From Nonomuraea wenchangensis (GTDB lineage Bacteria > Actinomycetota > Actinomycetes > Streptosporangiales > Streptosporangiaceae): a stretch of DNA of 64,000 bases. The notes under the pieces are model-generated. The model was not told the DNA's origin, searched no databases, and saw only the letters and a program-made list of their open reading frames with translations. The stretch spans positions 227,721 to 291,720 of the forward strand of contig NZ_FOHX01000002.1 in assembly GCF_900111685.1 (NCBI RefSeq), given 5' to 3'. Both the position numbers and the translations under genes were made by a program. Position 1 is the first letter of the stretch, and each line of letters starts with the position of its first letter. Below, piece by piece: positions 1-34,477 of this stretch.

Positions 1-326
1 GCCGGATCAAACTCCGCCGCTCCGTACAGGAACCCACCCTCCCGCGCATAACTCCGACCCGGCTTCCCCGGCTCCGGATCATAAAGACCAGCCACGTCCC
101 AGCCACGATCGCCAGGAAACCCACCCACCGCGTCCACACCATCGACCAGCAACCGCCACAACCGCTCCGGGTCATCCACCCCACCCGGATAACGACAGGC
201 CATTCCCACGATCGCGATCGGCTCCCGAGCGCGGGCCGTCAGCGCGCGGTTCTGCTGGCGCAGTTTGGCCGTCTCCCGGAGAGAAGCACGCAGTGCCTCG
301 ACGAGCTTCCCGTCACCCTCCGCCAT
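1..326 (-). CDS. Type I polyketide synthase, N-terminal fragment (docking segment and start of KS)
   Basis: Only the first 108 codons lie in the window; the gene runs off the left edge. The product starts with a short helical docking segment (residues about 1-34, [16 protein letters not shown]...) followed by the ketosynthase opening [16 protein letters not shown] at about 35-50. The ATG at 326 is preceded by GAGGAGG nine bases upstream, which lies inside the end of the previous PKS gene. The gap to that gene is four bases, so the two are co-transcribed and probably consecutive in the assembly line. From 1 to about 200 the DNA is almost identical to the KS start of the last module of the preceding gene (5672 onward), which marks recent duplication or gene conversion. 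Module content is unknown because the rest is missing. Confidence 0.95.
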   Translation of the reverse strand, partial: MAEGDGKLVEALRASLRETAKLRQQNRALTARAREPIAIVGMACRYPGGVDDPERLWRLLVDGVDAVGGFPGDRGWDVAGLYDPEPGKPGRSYAREGGFLYGAAEFDP

Positions 327-330
327 CTCC

Positions 331-15735
<15,405 letters not shown>

Positions 15736-15755
15736 CAGTCCATCTCCCCCGTTGA

Positions 15756-27467
<11,712 letters not shown>

Positions 27468-27568
27468 TACCAACCTAGGAATAGAAGGAGCGTTGAGCTC
27501 ACCGGGCTCGATGGTTCTCACCCTTTCGGTTGCGCCACCAAACTACGAAATGTTCGGAGTCCGACTAA

Positions 27569-27585
27569 CCCCTACGAGCCCCCTA
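27569..27585 (-). promoter_or_regulatory. Paired CCCCTA direct repeat upstream of the two-module PKS gene
   Basis: Two copies of CCCCTA begin at 27569 and 27580, an 11-base period; on the coding strand they read TAGGGG. They lie about 100 bases before the PKS start in the only intergenic gap between the adenylation gene and the PKS, and the second copy overlaps the adenylation stop codon. Matching pairs occur at 35738 and 41889. The period of about one helical turn suggests binding of a regulator to one face of the DNA. The protein that binds is inferred, not known. Confidence 0.45.
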
Positions 27586-29136
27586 AGACCAATTGTTGTC
27601 GGCGCGGAGCAGTTCGCCTGCGCGCTCGGTGAGCGCCTTTCTGTCCACCTTGCGGTTGGCGTTCAGCGGAAGTTCGTCGAGGTGGTGATAGCGCTTGGGC
27701 ACCATGCCGTGCGGCAGCGTACGGCGCAGCCGGTTGGCCAGCTCGACCGGCGGGCGCGCCTCGCCGGTGTAGAACACCACGAGCTCCGTGCCGGCCGCGC
27801 CGTCCACCCCGACCGCGGCCGCCTCGGCGACCCCGTCGCCGGCGGCCAGCAGGGCGTGCTCGATCTCGGCCAGCTCCACCCGCCAGCCCTGCACCTGCAC
27901 CTGGGCGTCCCGTCGGCCCAGGTAGCACAGCTCGTCCCCGGGGAGCCGCCGCACCCGGTCGCCGGTGCGGTACCAGGTGTGCCCCGCGTGTTCCAGGAAG
28001 CGGCCCGCGCCGTCCTCCGGGTCCAGGTAGCCGGGGGTGAGCTGCGGTCCGGTGACGCACAGCTCCCCTTCCTCGTCCTCGGTCGGCCGGCCGTCCTCGG
28101 TGACGAGCAGGACCTGGTGTCCGGGGTGCACGGCGCCGATCGGTACGACGCCGTTGACCGCGAGCTTCTGGGAGCCCTCCGGCGACCAGCGGTGACCCGT
28201 GATGGTCACGGTCAGCTCGGTCGGCCCGTACAGGTTCTCGACGGTGGAGAACGGCGCCGCGCGGGTCCAGTCCTCGACGTCCTGGCAGCGCAGCGCCTCG
28301 CCGGCGAAGAAGCTCCACCGCAGGCCAGGCAGGGTGTCCGGGCGCAGGGAGCCGAGCCGGCGGGCCAGGCTGATGCCGCTGGGCGTGGAGAACCACACGG
28401 TCACCCGGTGGCGCTCCAGGAAGGCGGGCAGGTCGGCGTGGCCGCGCGGGGGCACCGGCACCGCCGGGGCGCCCGCGCCCCAGGCGCAGAACAGGTCGAA
28501 GATCGCGCAGTCGAAGGTCAGGTCGAAGGTCTGCGAGAAGGCGTCGTCGGGGCTGAAGTCGTAGCGTCCGTCCAGCACGCCGAAGTAGTGGTGCAGGTTG
28601 CCGTGGGTGAGCACCACGCCCTTGGGGCGGCCGGTCGAGCCTGAGGTGAACAGGATGTAGGCGGGGGCGTCGGGCGGCACCGCGAGCGGTTCGGCCGGCG
28701 CGTGCGCGGCCGACACCGGGATCCCCCCTTCGCCGCCGCCATCGGGCAGCAGCGCGGCCCCGTGGTAGCCGCGTTCCCGCAGTTCAGGCAGCAGGCCGGC
28801 GCCGCGCCCGTCGGCGATCAGCGCGGTGACACCGGCCGCCACCATCATCCGCGCCGTCCGGTCGGGCGGGAAGTCGACGTGCAGCGGCACCACGGTCGCC
28901 CCGGCGTACAGCGCCGCGAGCACCCCTGCGTAGGCCGTGGTCCCCTTCTCCGCGAGCACCCCTATGGGGCCGGTGACGCCGCCGTGGAGCAGCGACCCTG
29001 CCCAGACGAGGGCGAGCTCGTGCAGCTCCTCGAAGGTGACCGTACGGTCGCCGAGTCGCAGCGCCGCACCGCGCGGCGCGGCGGCCAGTCCGCCCAGAAA
29101 TCGGCCGTGGAGGTTCCGGTGAATTTCTTCGCCCAT
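27583..29136 (-). CDS. Stand-alone amino-acid adenylation enzyme (starter-unit activation)
   Basis: A 517-residue ANL-family enzyme with no fused carrier domain. Visible core motifs are the P-loop ILFTSGSTGRPKGV (about residue 165-180), the A4 region FDLTFDCAIFDLF with the Asp that usually holds the substrate amino group, ENLYGPTELT (A5), YRTGDRV (A7) and NANRKVDRKAL (A10, catalytic Lys). In beta-amino-acid macrolactam clusters two such enzymes occur: one loads the beta-amino acid on the discrete ACP (VinN type) and one adds a protecting alpha-amino acid (VinM type). The FDLTFD pattern looks closer to the VinM-type group as I remember it, but this is not decisive. The ATG at 29136 has GAGGAAAAG upstream. 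It is divergent from the ACP gene, with a 33-base gap, and precedes the PKS genes. Confidence 0.85.
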   Translation of the reverse strand: MGEEIHRNLHGRFLGGLAAAPRGAALRLGDRTVTFEELHELALVWAGSLLHGGVTGPIGVLAEKGTTAYAGVLAALYAGATVVPLHVDFPPDRTARMMVAAGVTALIADGRGAGLLPELRERGYHGAALLPDGGGEGGIPVSAAHAPAEPLAVPPDAPAYILFTSGSTGRPKGVVLTHGNLHHYFGVLDGRYDFSPDDAFSQTFDLTFDCAIFDLFCAWGAGAPAVPVPPRGHADLPAFLERHRVTVWFSTPSGISLARRLGSLRPDTLPGLRWSFFAGEALRCQDVEDWTRAAPFSTVENLYGPTELTVTITGHRWSPEGSQKLAVNGVVPIGAVHPGHQVLLVTEDGRPTEDEEGELCVTGPQLTPGYLDPEDGAGRFLEHAGHTWYRTGDRVRRLPGDELCYLGRRDAQVQVQGWRVELAEIEHALLAAGDGVAEAAAVGVDGAAGTELVVFYTGEARPPVELANRLRRTLPHGMVPKRYHHLDELPLNANRKVDRKALTERAGELLRADNNWS

Positions 29137-29169
29137 TTTCTTTTCCTCAGCGCGAGTTATTGAGGCATA

Positions 29170-29424
29170 ATGCAGGCCATGTGGGACAAACAGTTTGAGG
29201 CGCTGCTGCGGCACCGCCTCCCCTTGCTGTCTTCAGGCGACGAGCTCAGCGCGGACACCAACCTCCGGGAATTCGGCTTGGATTCCATGGGCGCGGTCGA
29301 ACTGTTGAGCGCGCTGGAATCCGACTACTCCGTACAGTTCGACGAGGAGGCACTCGTCCTGGACACCTTCAACACCCCGGGAGCTTTGTGGGCGGCGCTC
29401 AGCGCGGCCCGTCCAACCTCCTGA
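29170..29424 (+). CDS. Discrete acyl carrier protein (VinL-like)
   Basis: An 84-residue carrier protein. The phosphopantetheine site is Ser39 in FGLDSMGAVELL, and the surrounding pattern of four helices with acidic helix II is normal for an ACP. It probably carries the aminoacyl starter while it is activated, protected and handed to the PKS. It is the only cluster gene in the 27-37 kb stretch on the plus strand, sitting between the adenylation gene (divergent) and the AT gene (convergent, ten-base gap). The ATG at 29170 has GAGG four bases upstream; a second ATG nine bases later is possible. Confidence 0.9.
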   Translation: MQAMWDKQFEALLRHRLPLLSSGDELSADTNLREFGLDSMGAVELLSALESDYSVQFDEEALVLDTFNTPGALWAALSAARPTS

Positions 29425-29434
29425 GGCCGCCGGG

Positions 29435-30439
29435 TCACCCCGCCGCCGAGCCACGCTCCGCACCGGACTCCACGCCGCGCGACGAGCGGGGCTCGGCATC
29501 GCGAGCCGCGGCGACGAGCAGCGGCCGCTTCGGACCGACCGGCACCACCTCGAAGTTCCGTGCGGTGGCCGGCACCCGGCCGAACAGGGCGTCGGGCCCG
29601 GCCACGCAGACCGTGCGCACTCCCCTGGCGCGCAGCGCCTCGACCGTCCCCGGCCAGTGCATCTGGCGGACGAAGCCGTCCAGGAGCAGGCTCCGCACCT
29701 GCTCCGCGGTGGTCAGCAACGACCCGTCGTGGTCGGAGATCACCGGCAGCCGCGGCTCGGCGAACTCCAGCTCGTCCAGGACCTCCTTCTCCGCGCGTTG
29801 CCGCAGCCCGGCGAAGGCCGGGGAGTGCATCGGCGGGCGCATCGTGTAGAGCGACAGCCCGCCGGCGGCCCGGATCCCCTTCTCCAGCCCCGGCAGATCG
29901 TCCGCCGACAGCGTGACCATGAAGAAGTCCCTGTCCACGCGGCAGGCCACGTCCGCCACGCGGTTCCGCGCGGTCAGCTCGCCGAGCAGCTCCTCCACCA
30001 CCCCTGGATCCACCCGGACGAACGAGTGGGTGACGAGGCTCCGGTGTTCCTTGCTGAAGTAGTCCGCCACGCACCGGGCCAGCCGGGCGGTCATCCACAC
30101 CGCGTCGGCGAAGCTCAACGAGCCCACATAGGCGGCGACCGCCTTGCCCCCGAAGCTCGGTCCTGTGCACAGCCCCGGGCGGGCGGGCAGCGCCTCACGC
30201 TCGGCCCACTGGGCCAGAGCGAGGCAGGTGACCAGGAAGGCCACCTGGGCGTACTCGGAGTAGTCGCCGTCCGCCTGGCGGAACCGGTCGAGCACCTGGT
30301 AGCCGAGCGCCTCGTCGGCCTCGGCGAACAGCTGCCACGCCAGCGGCACCTCGGTGGCGAACCGCTCGATGTCGGCGAAGCCGGTAGGCCCCATCCCTGG
30401 AAAAACCATCGCGATCTCGTGACTCGATGCGTTGTCCAC
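29435..30439 (-). CDS. Stand-alone acyltransferase for starter transfer (VinK-like)
   Basis: A 334-residue malonyl-CoA-ACP-transacylase fold enzyme. It opens with MVFPGMG and has a nucleophile motif GPSFGG (Ser95) in place of the GHSxG of the PKS-embedded ATs; a histidine lies in the later motif PPMHSPAF. In vicenistatin biosynthesis the equivalent enzyme moves a dipeptidyl starter from the discrete ACP to the PKS loading ACP, and the neighbours here (ACP, adenylation enzyme, amidase, mutase) support that role. The start codon is a GTG at 30439 with a poor ribosome-binding site. The last 30 or so residues are charged and probably disordered. Confidence 0.85.
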   Translation of the reverse strand: MDNASSHEIAMVFPGMGPTGFADIERFATEVPLAWQLFAEADEALGYQVLDRFRQADGDYSEYAQVAFLVTCLALAQWAEREALPARPGLCTGPSFGGKAVAAYVGSLSFADAVWMTARLARCVADYFSKEHRSLVTHSFVRVDPGVVEELLGELTARNRVADVACRVDRDFFMVTLSADDLPGLEKGIRAAGGLSLYTMRPPMHSPAFAGLRQRAEKEVLDELEFAEPRLPVISDHDGSLLTTAEQVRSLLLDGFVRQMHWPGTVEALRARGVRTVCVAGPDALFGRVPATARNFEVVPVGPKRPLLVAAARDAEPRSSRGVESGAERGSAAG

Positions 30440-30475
30440 CAGGGCACGCTAACCGCGGCCGACCGGCCGGCCCCA

Positions 30476-30490
30476 CCCCTAGTACCCCTC
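30476..30490 (-). promoter_or_regulatory. CCCCTA/CCCCTC pair just upstream of the acyltransferase gene
   Basis: CCCCTA at 30476 and CCCCTC at 30485 are nine bases apart and overlap the end of the mutase gene. The spacing differs from the pairs at 27569, 35738 and 41889, so this may be chance in GC-rich DNA. Confidence 0.2.
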
Positions 30491-31771
30491 ATCGTGATCC
30501 GACCTGCCCCCACCATCCGCGTGCTCCTGGCCGTCGTGCCTGCGCTGGACGTAGTGGAGCGCGTCCAGCAGCTCGGCCGAGCCGACCGGGTGGGAGCGGC
30601 GCCGGGCCACCAGCCCGTCCAGCGGCAGCGCCCCGACGTCCGCCCAGCGCAGCGCGCCGTCGCCGTCGATGTGGCTGCGCGCCGCCCCCCTGTTGTCCGG
30701 GTGGACGCAGTAGGGGATGTCCAGGTAACCCCGCTTGAACGCGCGCAGCAGCGCCCTGCCCACGTCCTGGTGCAGCTCCAGGGTGGCCTCGACGAGCCGC
30801 CGCGCCTCGGCGTACACCTGCGAGTCGGTACGGCTCGGCGGCGGCGCCACCGGCCGGGCCGCCCGCGCTGCCGTGCCGGCGAGCTCCAGCGCGGCCACGT
30901 TCTCCTCGATCGTGGGGATGCGACGGGACTCCGCCTCGGTCTTGACGATGAGCCGCTCCGCCCCGGTGCGCACGGCCAGCTCGGCGGCGGCGGTCAGCAG
31001 CGACGCCGCGCCGTGCGGGGTCTCGGGGTAGACCCCCATGTACGCGTACACGACCACGTGCCACCGGACGCCCGCGAGGAACTCCTCGGCCAGCGCCCGC
31101 AGCGCGAGCACCGCCTCGGCGTCCTGCTCCGGGCTGGTCTGCTGGGCGTAGCTCAGCGAGATGTCACGCAGGCCGTGCGCCTGGAAGAAGAGCCCTTCGA
31201 GGATGCTGAGCGCGACGAGCTGGCCGGGCGGGCAGAGCTGGCCCAGCACGCACCCGCCGAAGGTCTCCAGGTGCGGTTCCCTCCCCGCCTCCTGCCCGCG
31301 GGTGGCCAGCAGCTCGCAGCCGCGGGCCCAGTGGTCGACCGCCTGGCTCAGCGGGATCCGGCTGTACGGCAGGCAGTAGGAGACCGGCCCGCCCTCGGTG
31401 GCGTCCAGGCCGGCGTCCAGCAACGCCTCGAAGATCTTCACGGGGTTGGCCGAACCGTGCCGCACCTGCACGGGGAAGGTGGCGTCCCGCACCCCGTTCA
31501 GCAGCCCCTTGTTGGCCGCGACGCCCTGGCTGACCAGGGGGTAGCCGTTGAGCGCGGCGCCGGAGGCGAGCGCCGCGGCGGCCGAGTCCAGGTCGCCCAC
31601 CCGGGTGTAGCTGTCCACGGTGATCGTGCCGGCGGTGGCCGCCCGGGCACGTTTCGTGGCGAGCAGCCCGATGCGCATGGTCGCCACGTCGCCGAACCCC
31701 ATCCGGGGCTGCACCACCAGCTCGCCGCTCGCGGCGGTGTCGGTCACGAAACCGCCGAATCCCGCGGCCAT
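30479..31771 (-). CDS. Glutamate (methylaspartate) mutase, large catalytic subunit
   Basis: A 430-residue TIM-barrel subunit of adenosylcobalamin-dependent glutamate mutase, which rearranges L-glutamate to (2S,3S)-3-methylaspartate. Family features seen are the N-terminal QPRMGFGD stretch, NGYPLVSQGV, VRHGSANP, EGGPVSYCLPYSR, the cysteine-containing ETFGGCVLGQLCPP and KTEAESRRIPT. Length is close to the usual size. The small subunit gene ends seven bases upstream, so the two are translated together. In macrolactam clusters this pair supplies the beta-amino-acid starter precursor (VinI-like). The tail after about residue 415 is Gly/His/Asp-rich and poorly conserved. Confidence 0.93.
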   Translation of the reverse strand: MAAGFGGFVTDTAASGELVVQPRMGFGDVATMRIGLLATKRARAATAGTITVDSYTRVGDLDSAAAALASGAALNGYPLVSQGVAANKGLLNGVRDATFPVQVRHGSANPVKIFEALLDAGLDATEGGPVSYCLPYSRIPLSQAVDHWARGCELLATRGQEAGREPHLETFGGCVLGQLCPPGQLVALSILEGLFFQAHGLRDISLSYAQQTSPEQDAEAVLALRALAEEFLAGVRWHVVVYAYMGVYPETPHGAASLLTAAAELAVRTGAERLIVKTEAESRRIPTIEENVAALELAGTAARAARPVAPPPSRTDSQVYAEARRLVEATLELHQDVGRALLRAFKRGYLDIPYCVHPDNRGAARSHIDGDGALRWADVGALPLDGLVARRRSHPVGSAELLDALHYVQRRHDGQEHADGGGRSDHDEGY

Positions 31772-31778
31772 CGCGGAC

Positions 31779-32276
31779 TCAGCCGAACTGGACCGGCGTC
31801 CGCGCCGCAGCGTCGTCCGCCTTCCAGGCCACCGTGGCGGCCAGTGTCCTGAACTCCTCGATGTCCTCCGGGCCGCCGCGGTCGAAGACCCGGTCGCAGC
31901 CGGCCGCGGTGAGCTCGTCGGCGAGGTCGTCCTCCCGCCGCCCGGTCACCCCGAGGCGGCCGCCCATCACGATCGGGACGCCGGCCAGCTCCGGCCGGGC
32001 CCGCAGCTTCGGAACGACCCGCAGGCCCTCCCGGTAGCCGTGCCCGTTGACGGTGCTGATCACGACGAGGTCGGGGCGCTGGTCCACGCACTCGGTGACC
32101 AGCAGGTCGTCAGGGACGCACGGTCCCAGGTTCACCACGTCCAGGCCCTCCTCCTCGCAGACCAGCTGCAGGTAGACCAGGTTCCAGGTGTGCGAGTCGG
32201 AGGCCACTCCGCTCACCAAGGCGCGCGGGCGGCCCGTACGCGGGCTCGGGTTCAGGTCGGGTAGTACGCGGGGCAT
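31779..32276 (-). CDS. Glutamate (methylaspartate) mutase, small B12-binding subunit
   Basis: A 165-residue cobalamin-binding Rossmann-type domain. The base-off cobalamin motif is SDSHTWN (Asp-x-His-x-x-Asn) near residues 26-32, with the later VVNLG and VIMGGRLG loops also present. The classical motif ends in Gly, but the Asn form is, as far as I recall, normal for the actinomycete secondary-metabolism relatives. The ATG at 32276 follows the amidase stop by a single base, which fixes the start; upstream in-frame codons lie inside the amidase gene. It pairs with the large subunit gene that follows. Confidence 0.93.
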   Translation of the reverse strand: MPRVLPDLNPSPRTGRPRALVSGVASDSHTWNLVYLQLVCEEEGLDVVNLGPCVPDDLLVTECVDQRPDLVVISTVNGHGYREGLRVVPKLRARPELAGVPIVMGGRLGVTGRREDDLADELTAAGCDRVFDRGGPEDIEEFRTLAATVAWKADDAAARTPVQFG

Positions 32277-32277
32277 G

Positions 32278-33231
32278 TCAACTCCCTGTCGCGGCGTCGC
32301 TTGCGCGGGTCCCCGGTTGGGTCCCGTCAACAGTGGCGAGGTAGGCCAGCAGCACGTCCCGGAACCGGTCGGGTTCCTCCAGGTGCGGGAGGTGGCTGGA
32401 GTTCTCGAGGATCTCCCAGCGGGAGTCCGGGATGAGGTCGTCGAACGGGCGGACGGTCTCGGGTGTCGCCTCGTCGTGCCGCCCGGAGATGATCAGGGTC
32501 GGCACCTCGATGGACGGCAGCAGCTTCTCGACCGACCAGTCGCGCAGCGTGCCGACGACGTGGAACTCGGTCGGCCCGTTCATCGTGTAGTAGACGGTCG
32601 GGTTGTTGTGCATCTCCATGAAGGACGCCTGGTACTCCCGGGGCCAGGGGTCCACCAGGCACACGTACCTGTCGAAGAAGACGCGCATGGCGTCGAAGTA
32701 GGCGCGGGTGCCGGTGGTGCCCGCGGTCTCGTGGCGGGTCAGCGTCTCCTGCACCTCGGGCGGGAGGGTGGCGCGCAGCCGTACCATCTCCTCGCGCCAG
32801 GTGGCCATCGAGGCCGGTGAGTTCGCGATGACCAGCCCGCGCAGGCCGGGCGGGCGGGCCGCGGCGTGCGTGGCGCCGAGCATGCCGCCCCAGGAGTGGC
32901 CGAAGATCAGGTAGTTGCCGTCCACGCCGAGCCGTCGGAGCAGGTTGTCCAGCTCGTCGAGGAACAGCCGCACGGTCCAGAAGTCCGCGCCCTTGTCCGG
33001 CAGGTGGGTGGAGCCGCCGTTGCCCAGCTGGTCGTAGAGGATCACCGGGTGGCCGGCGTCGCTCAGCGCGGACAGCGGCAGCAGGTAGTCGTGCGTGCTC
33101 CCCGGCCCGCCGTGCAGCACCACCAGGGGCGGGCGCCCGCCGGACAGGTCACCGCTCACCCGATACCAGGTGCGGTACTCCCCGAACGGCACGGTGCCCT
33201 TCGCGGTCGGCCGCCGGCTCGTCTCAGCCAC
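32278..33231 (-). CDS. Proline-iminopeptidase-type amidohydrolase (VinJ-like starter deprotection)
   Basis: A 317-residue alpha/beta hydrolase of peptidase family S33. The oxyanion motif HGGPGS is at about 40-45, the nucleophile elbow GHSWGG places Ser at 113, and candidate Asp and His are in SGRHDEATPE and NSSHLPHLEE. In vicenistatin-type pathways this enzyme removes the N-terminal amino acid that protected the starter amine, freeing it for macrolactam closure. The GTG at 33231 overlaps the end of the glycosyltransferase gene by eight bases, which shows translational coupling. Confidence 0.9.
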   Translation of the reverse strand: MAETSRRPTAKGTVPFGEYRTWYRVSGDLSGGRPPLVVLHGGPGSTHDYLLPLSALSDAGHPVILYDQLGNGGSTHLPDKGADFWTVRLFLDELDNLLRRLGVDGNYLIFGHSWGGMLGATHAAARPPGLRGLVIANSPASMATWREEMVRLRATLPPEVQETLTRHETAGTTGTRAYFDAMRVFFDRYVCLVDPWPREYQASFMEMHNNPTVYYTMNGPTEFHVVGTLRDWSVEKLLPSIEVPTLIISGRHDEATPETVRPFDDLIPDSRWEILENSSHLPHLEEPDRFRDVLLAYLATVDGTQPGTRASDAATGS

Positions 33232-34477
33232 CGTGGTGCTCCGCGACCAGGCGTTCCAGCCGGGGTACGAGCTCCGCCGGCGTGGGCTCCGCGAGCATCT
33301 CCTTACGCAGCCGGTCGGCGGCGGCCCGCGGGCCGGGCTCGTGGATCAGCGCCGCCACCGCGTCACGGAAGCCGGCGGCGTCGAGCTTCGGCGGCGGGAT
33401 GTAGATGCCGGCGCCCTGGTCGGCCAGCCGCTTGGCCTTCACCGGGGTGTCCCAGGTGTTGGCCACCATCAGCTGGGGCACCCCGTTGAGCAGCGCGGCG
33501 CTGAACGTGCCGGCCCCTCCGTGGTGCACCACCGCCGAACAGGTCGGCATCAGCAGGTTCATCGGCACGAAGTCGACGATGCGTACGTTGTCCGGCACCT
33601 CGCCCAGACGGGCGCGCTGGCCGGCGTCGAGCGTGGCCACCACCTCCACGTCCAGCTCGGCCACCGCGCTCACCAGCTCGGCCGGGCCGAGCGCCCAGTC
33701 GTGCAGGAAGTCGCCGCCGGTCCCGCCCAGCGTGAAGCAGACGCGGGGGCGGCCGGGAGGCTCGGCCAGCCAGTCCGGCATCACCGAGCGCCCGTTGTAC
33801 GGCAGCGTCCGCATGCCCACCACCGGCACCCCGACCGGCAGCCGCAGGCTGGCCGGCATCGTGGTGTCGATCGTGAGCCGCCCCGTGGTCACCTCCTCGG
33901 TGAAGGGGCGGGAGAAGCGCGCCAGGGTCAGCGTCAGCCACTCGGCCACCGGGTCCTCCCAGTGTGCCCGCGGCTGCCGCGCACGCAGGTCCAGCAAGGT
34001 ACGGCGGGCGCTGCCCAGCACGTCGAGGCCCCACAGCGCCCGGACGTGCACCGCCCCGCACGCCTCGGCCGCGATCGCGCCGGCCAGCGTGAACGGCTCC
34101 CAGATCACGAGGTCGGGGCGCCAGCTCCGGGCGAAGCCGACCAGCTCGTCCACCATCTCCGTGTTGTTGGTGGCGGCCAGCAGCAGCGGCGCGATCACCA
34201 TGTCGAAGTCGAGAGCCTGCTCCCAGGTGACCGGCTCGTCGCGGTCCTCGTGCACCTGGGGCGGGCCCATGGCCGCGGCCGGCCGCTCCCGCACCTCCTC
34301 AAGCTCCGGATCGGTGCCGACCGGGACCGCGGTCAGCCCCGAGGCGGTGATCGCGTCGGTCAGCGAGGGCTGGCTGGCCACCCGGACCTCGTGTCCGGCG
34401 GCGGCCAGCGCCCAGCCGAGCGGCACCAGGCAGTTGTAGTGCGAGGCGAGGGCGAACGAGGTCAGCAGGACACGCAT
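33224..34477 (-). CDS. Macrolide-type glycosyltransferase (DesVII/EryCIII family)
   Basis: A 417-residue GT-B glycosyltransferase that opens MRVLLTSFALASHYN and has the C-terminal donor-binding pattern HHGGAGTFSAALLNGVPQ. It should attach a TDP-deoxysugar to the polyketide. Its start overlaps the stop of the P450-like gene by one base (TGATG), the arrangement expected of glycosyltransferases that need a P450-like activator. No deoxysugar biosynthesis gene is in the window, so the donor sugar cannot be told; an aminosugar would fit known macrolactams. The ATG at 34477 is fixed by the overlap. Confidence 0.93.
   Translation of the reverse strand: MRVLLTSFALASHYNCLVPLGWALAAAGHEVRVASQPSLTDAITASGLTAVPVGTDPELEEVRERPAAAMGPPQVHEDRDEPVTWEQALDFDMVIAPLLLAATNNTEMVDELVGFARSWRPDLVIWEPFTLAGAIAAEACGAVHVRALWGLDVLGSARRTLLDLRARQPRAHWEDPVAEWLTLTLARFSRPFTEEVTTGRLTIDTTMPASLRLPVGVPVVGMRTLPYNGRSVMPDWLAEPPGRPRVCFTLGGTGGDFLHDWALGPAELVSAVAELDVEVVATLDAGQRARLGEVPDNVRIVDFVPMNLLMPTCSAVVHHGGAGTFSAALLNGVPQLMVANTWDTPVKAKRLADQGAGIYIPPPKLDAAGFRDAVAALIHEPGPRAAADRLRKEMLAEPTPAELVPRLERLVAEHHGG

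Noticed and set aside
31779..32276. Loss of the last Gly of the B12 motif in the small mutase subunit (SDSHTWN instead of DxHxxG).
   Set aside because: I recall the Asn form as usual in actinomycete secondary-metabolism mutases, so it is not evidence of inactivity.
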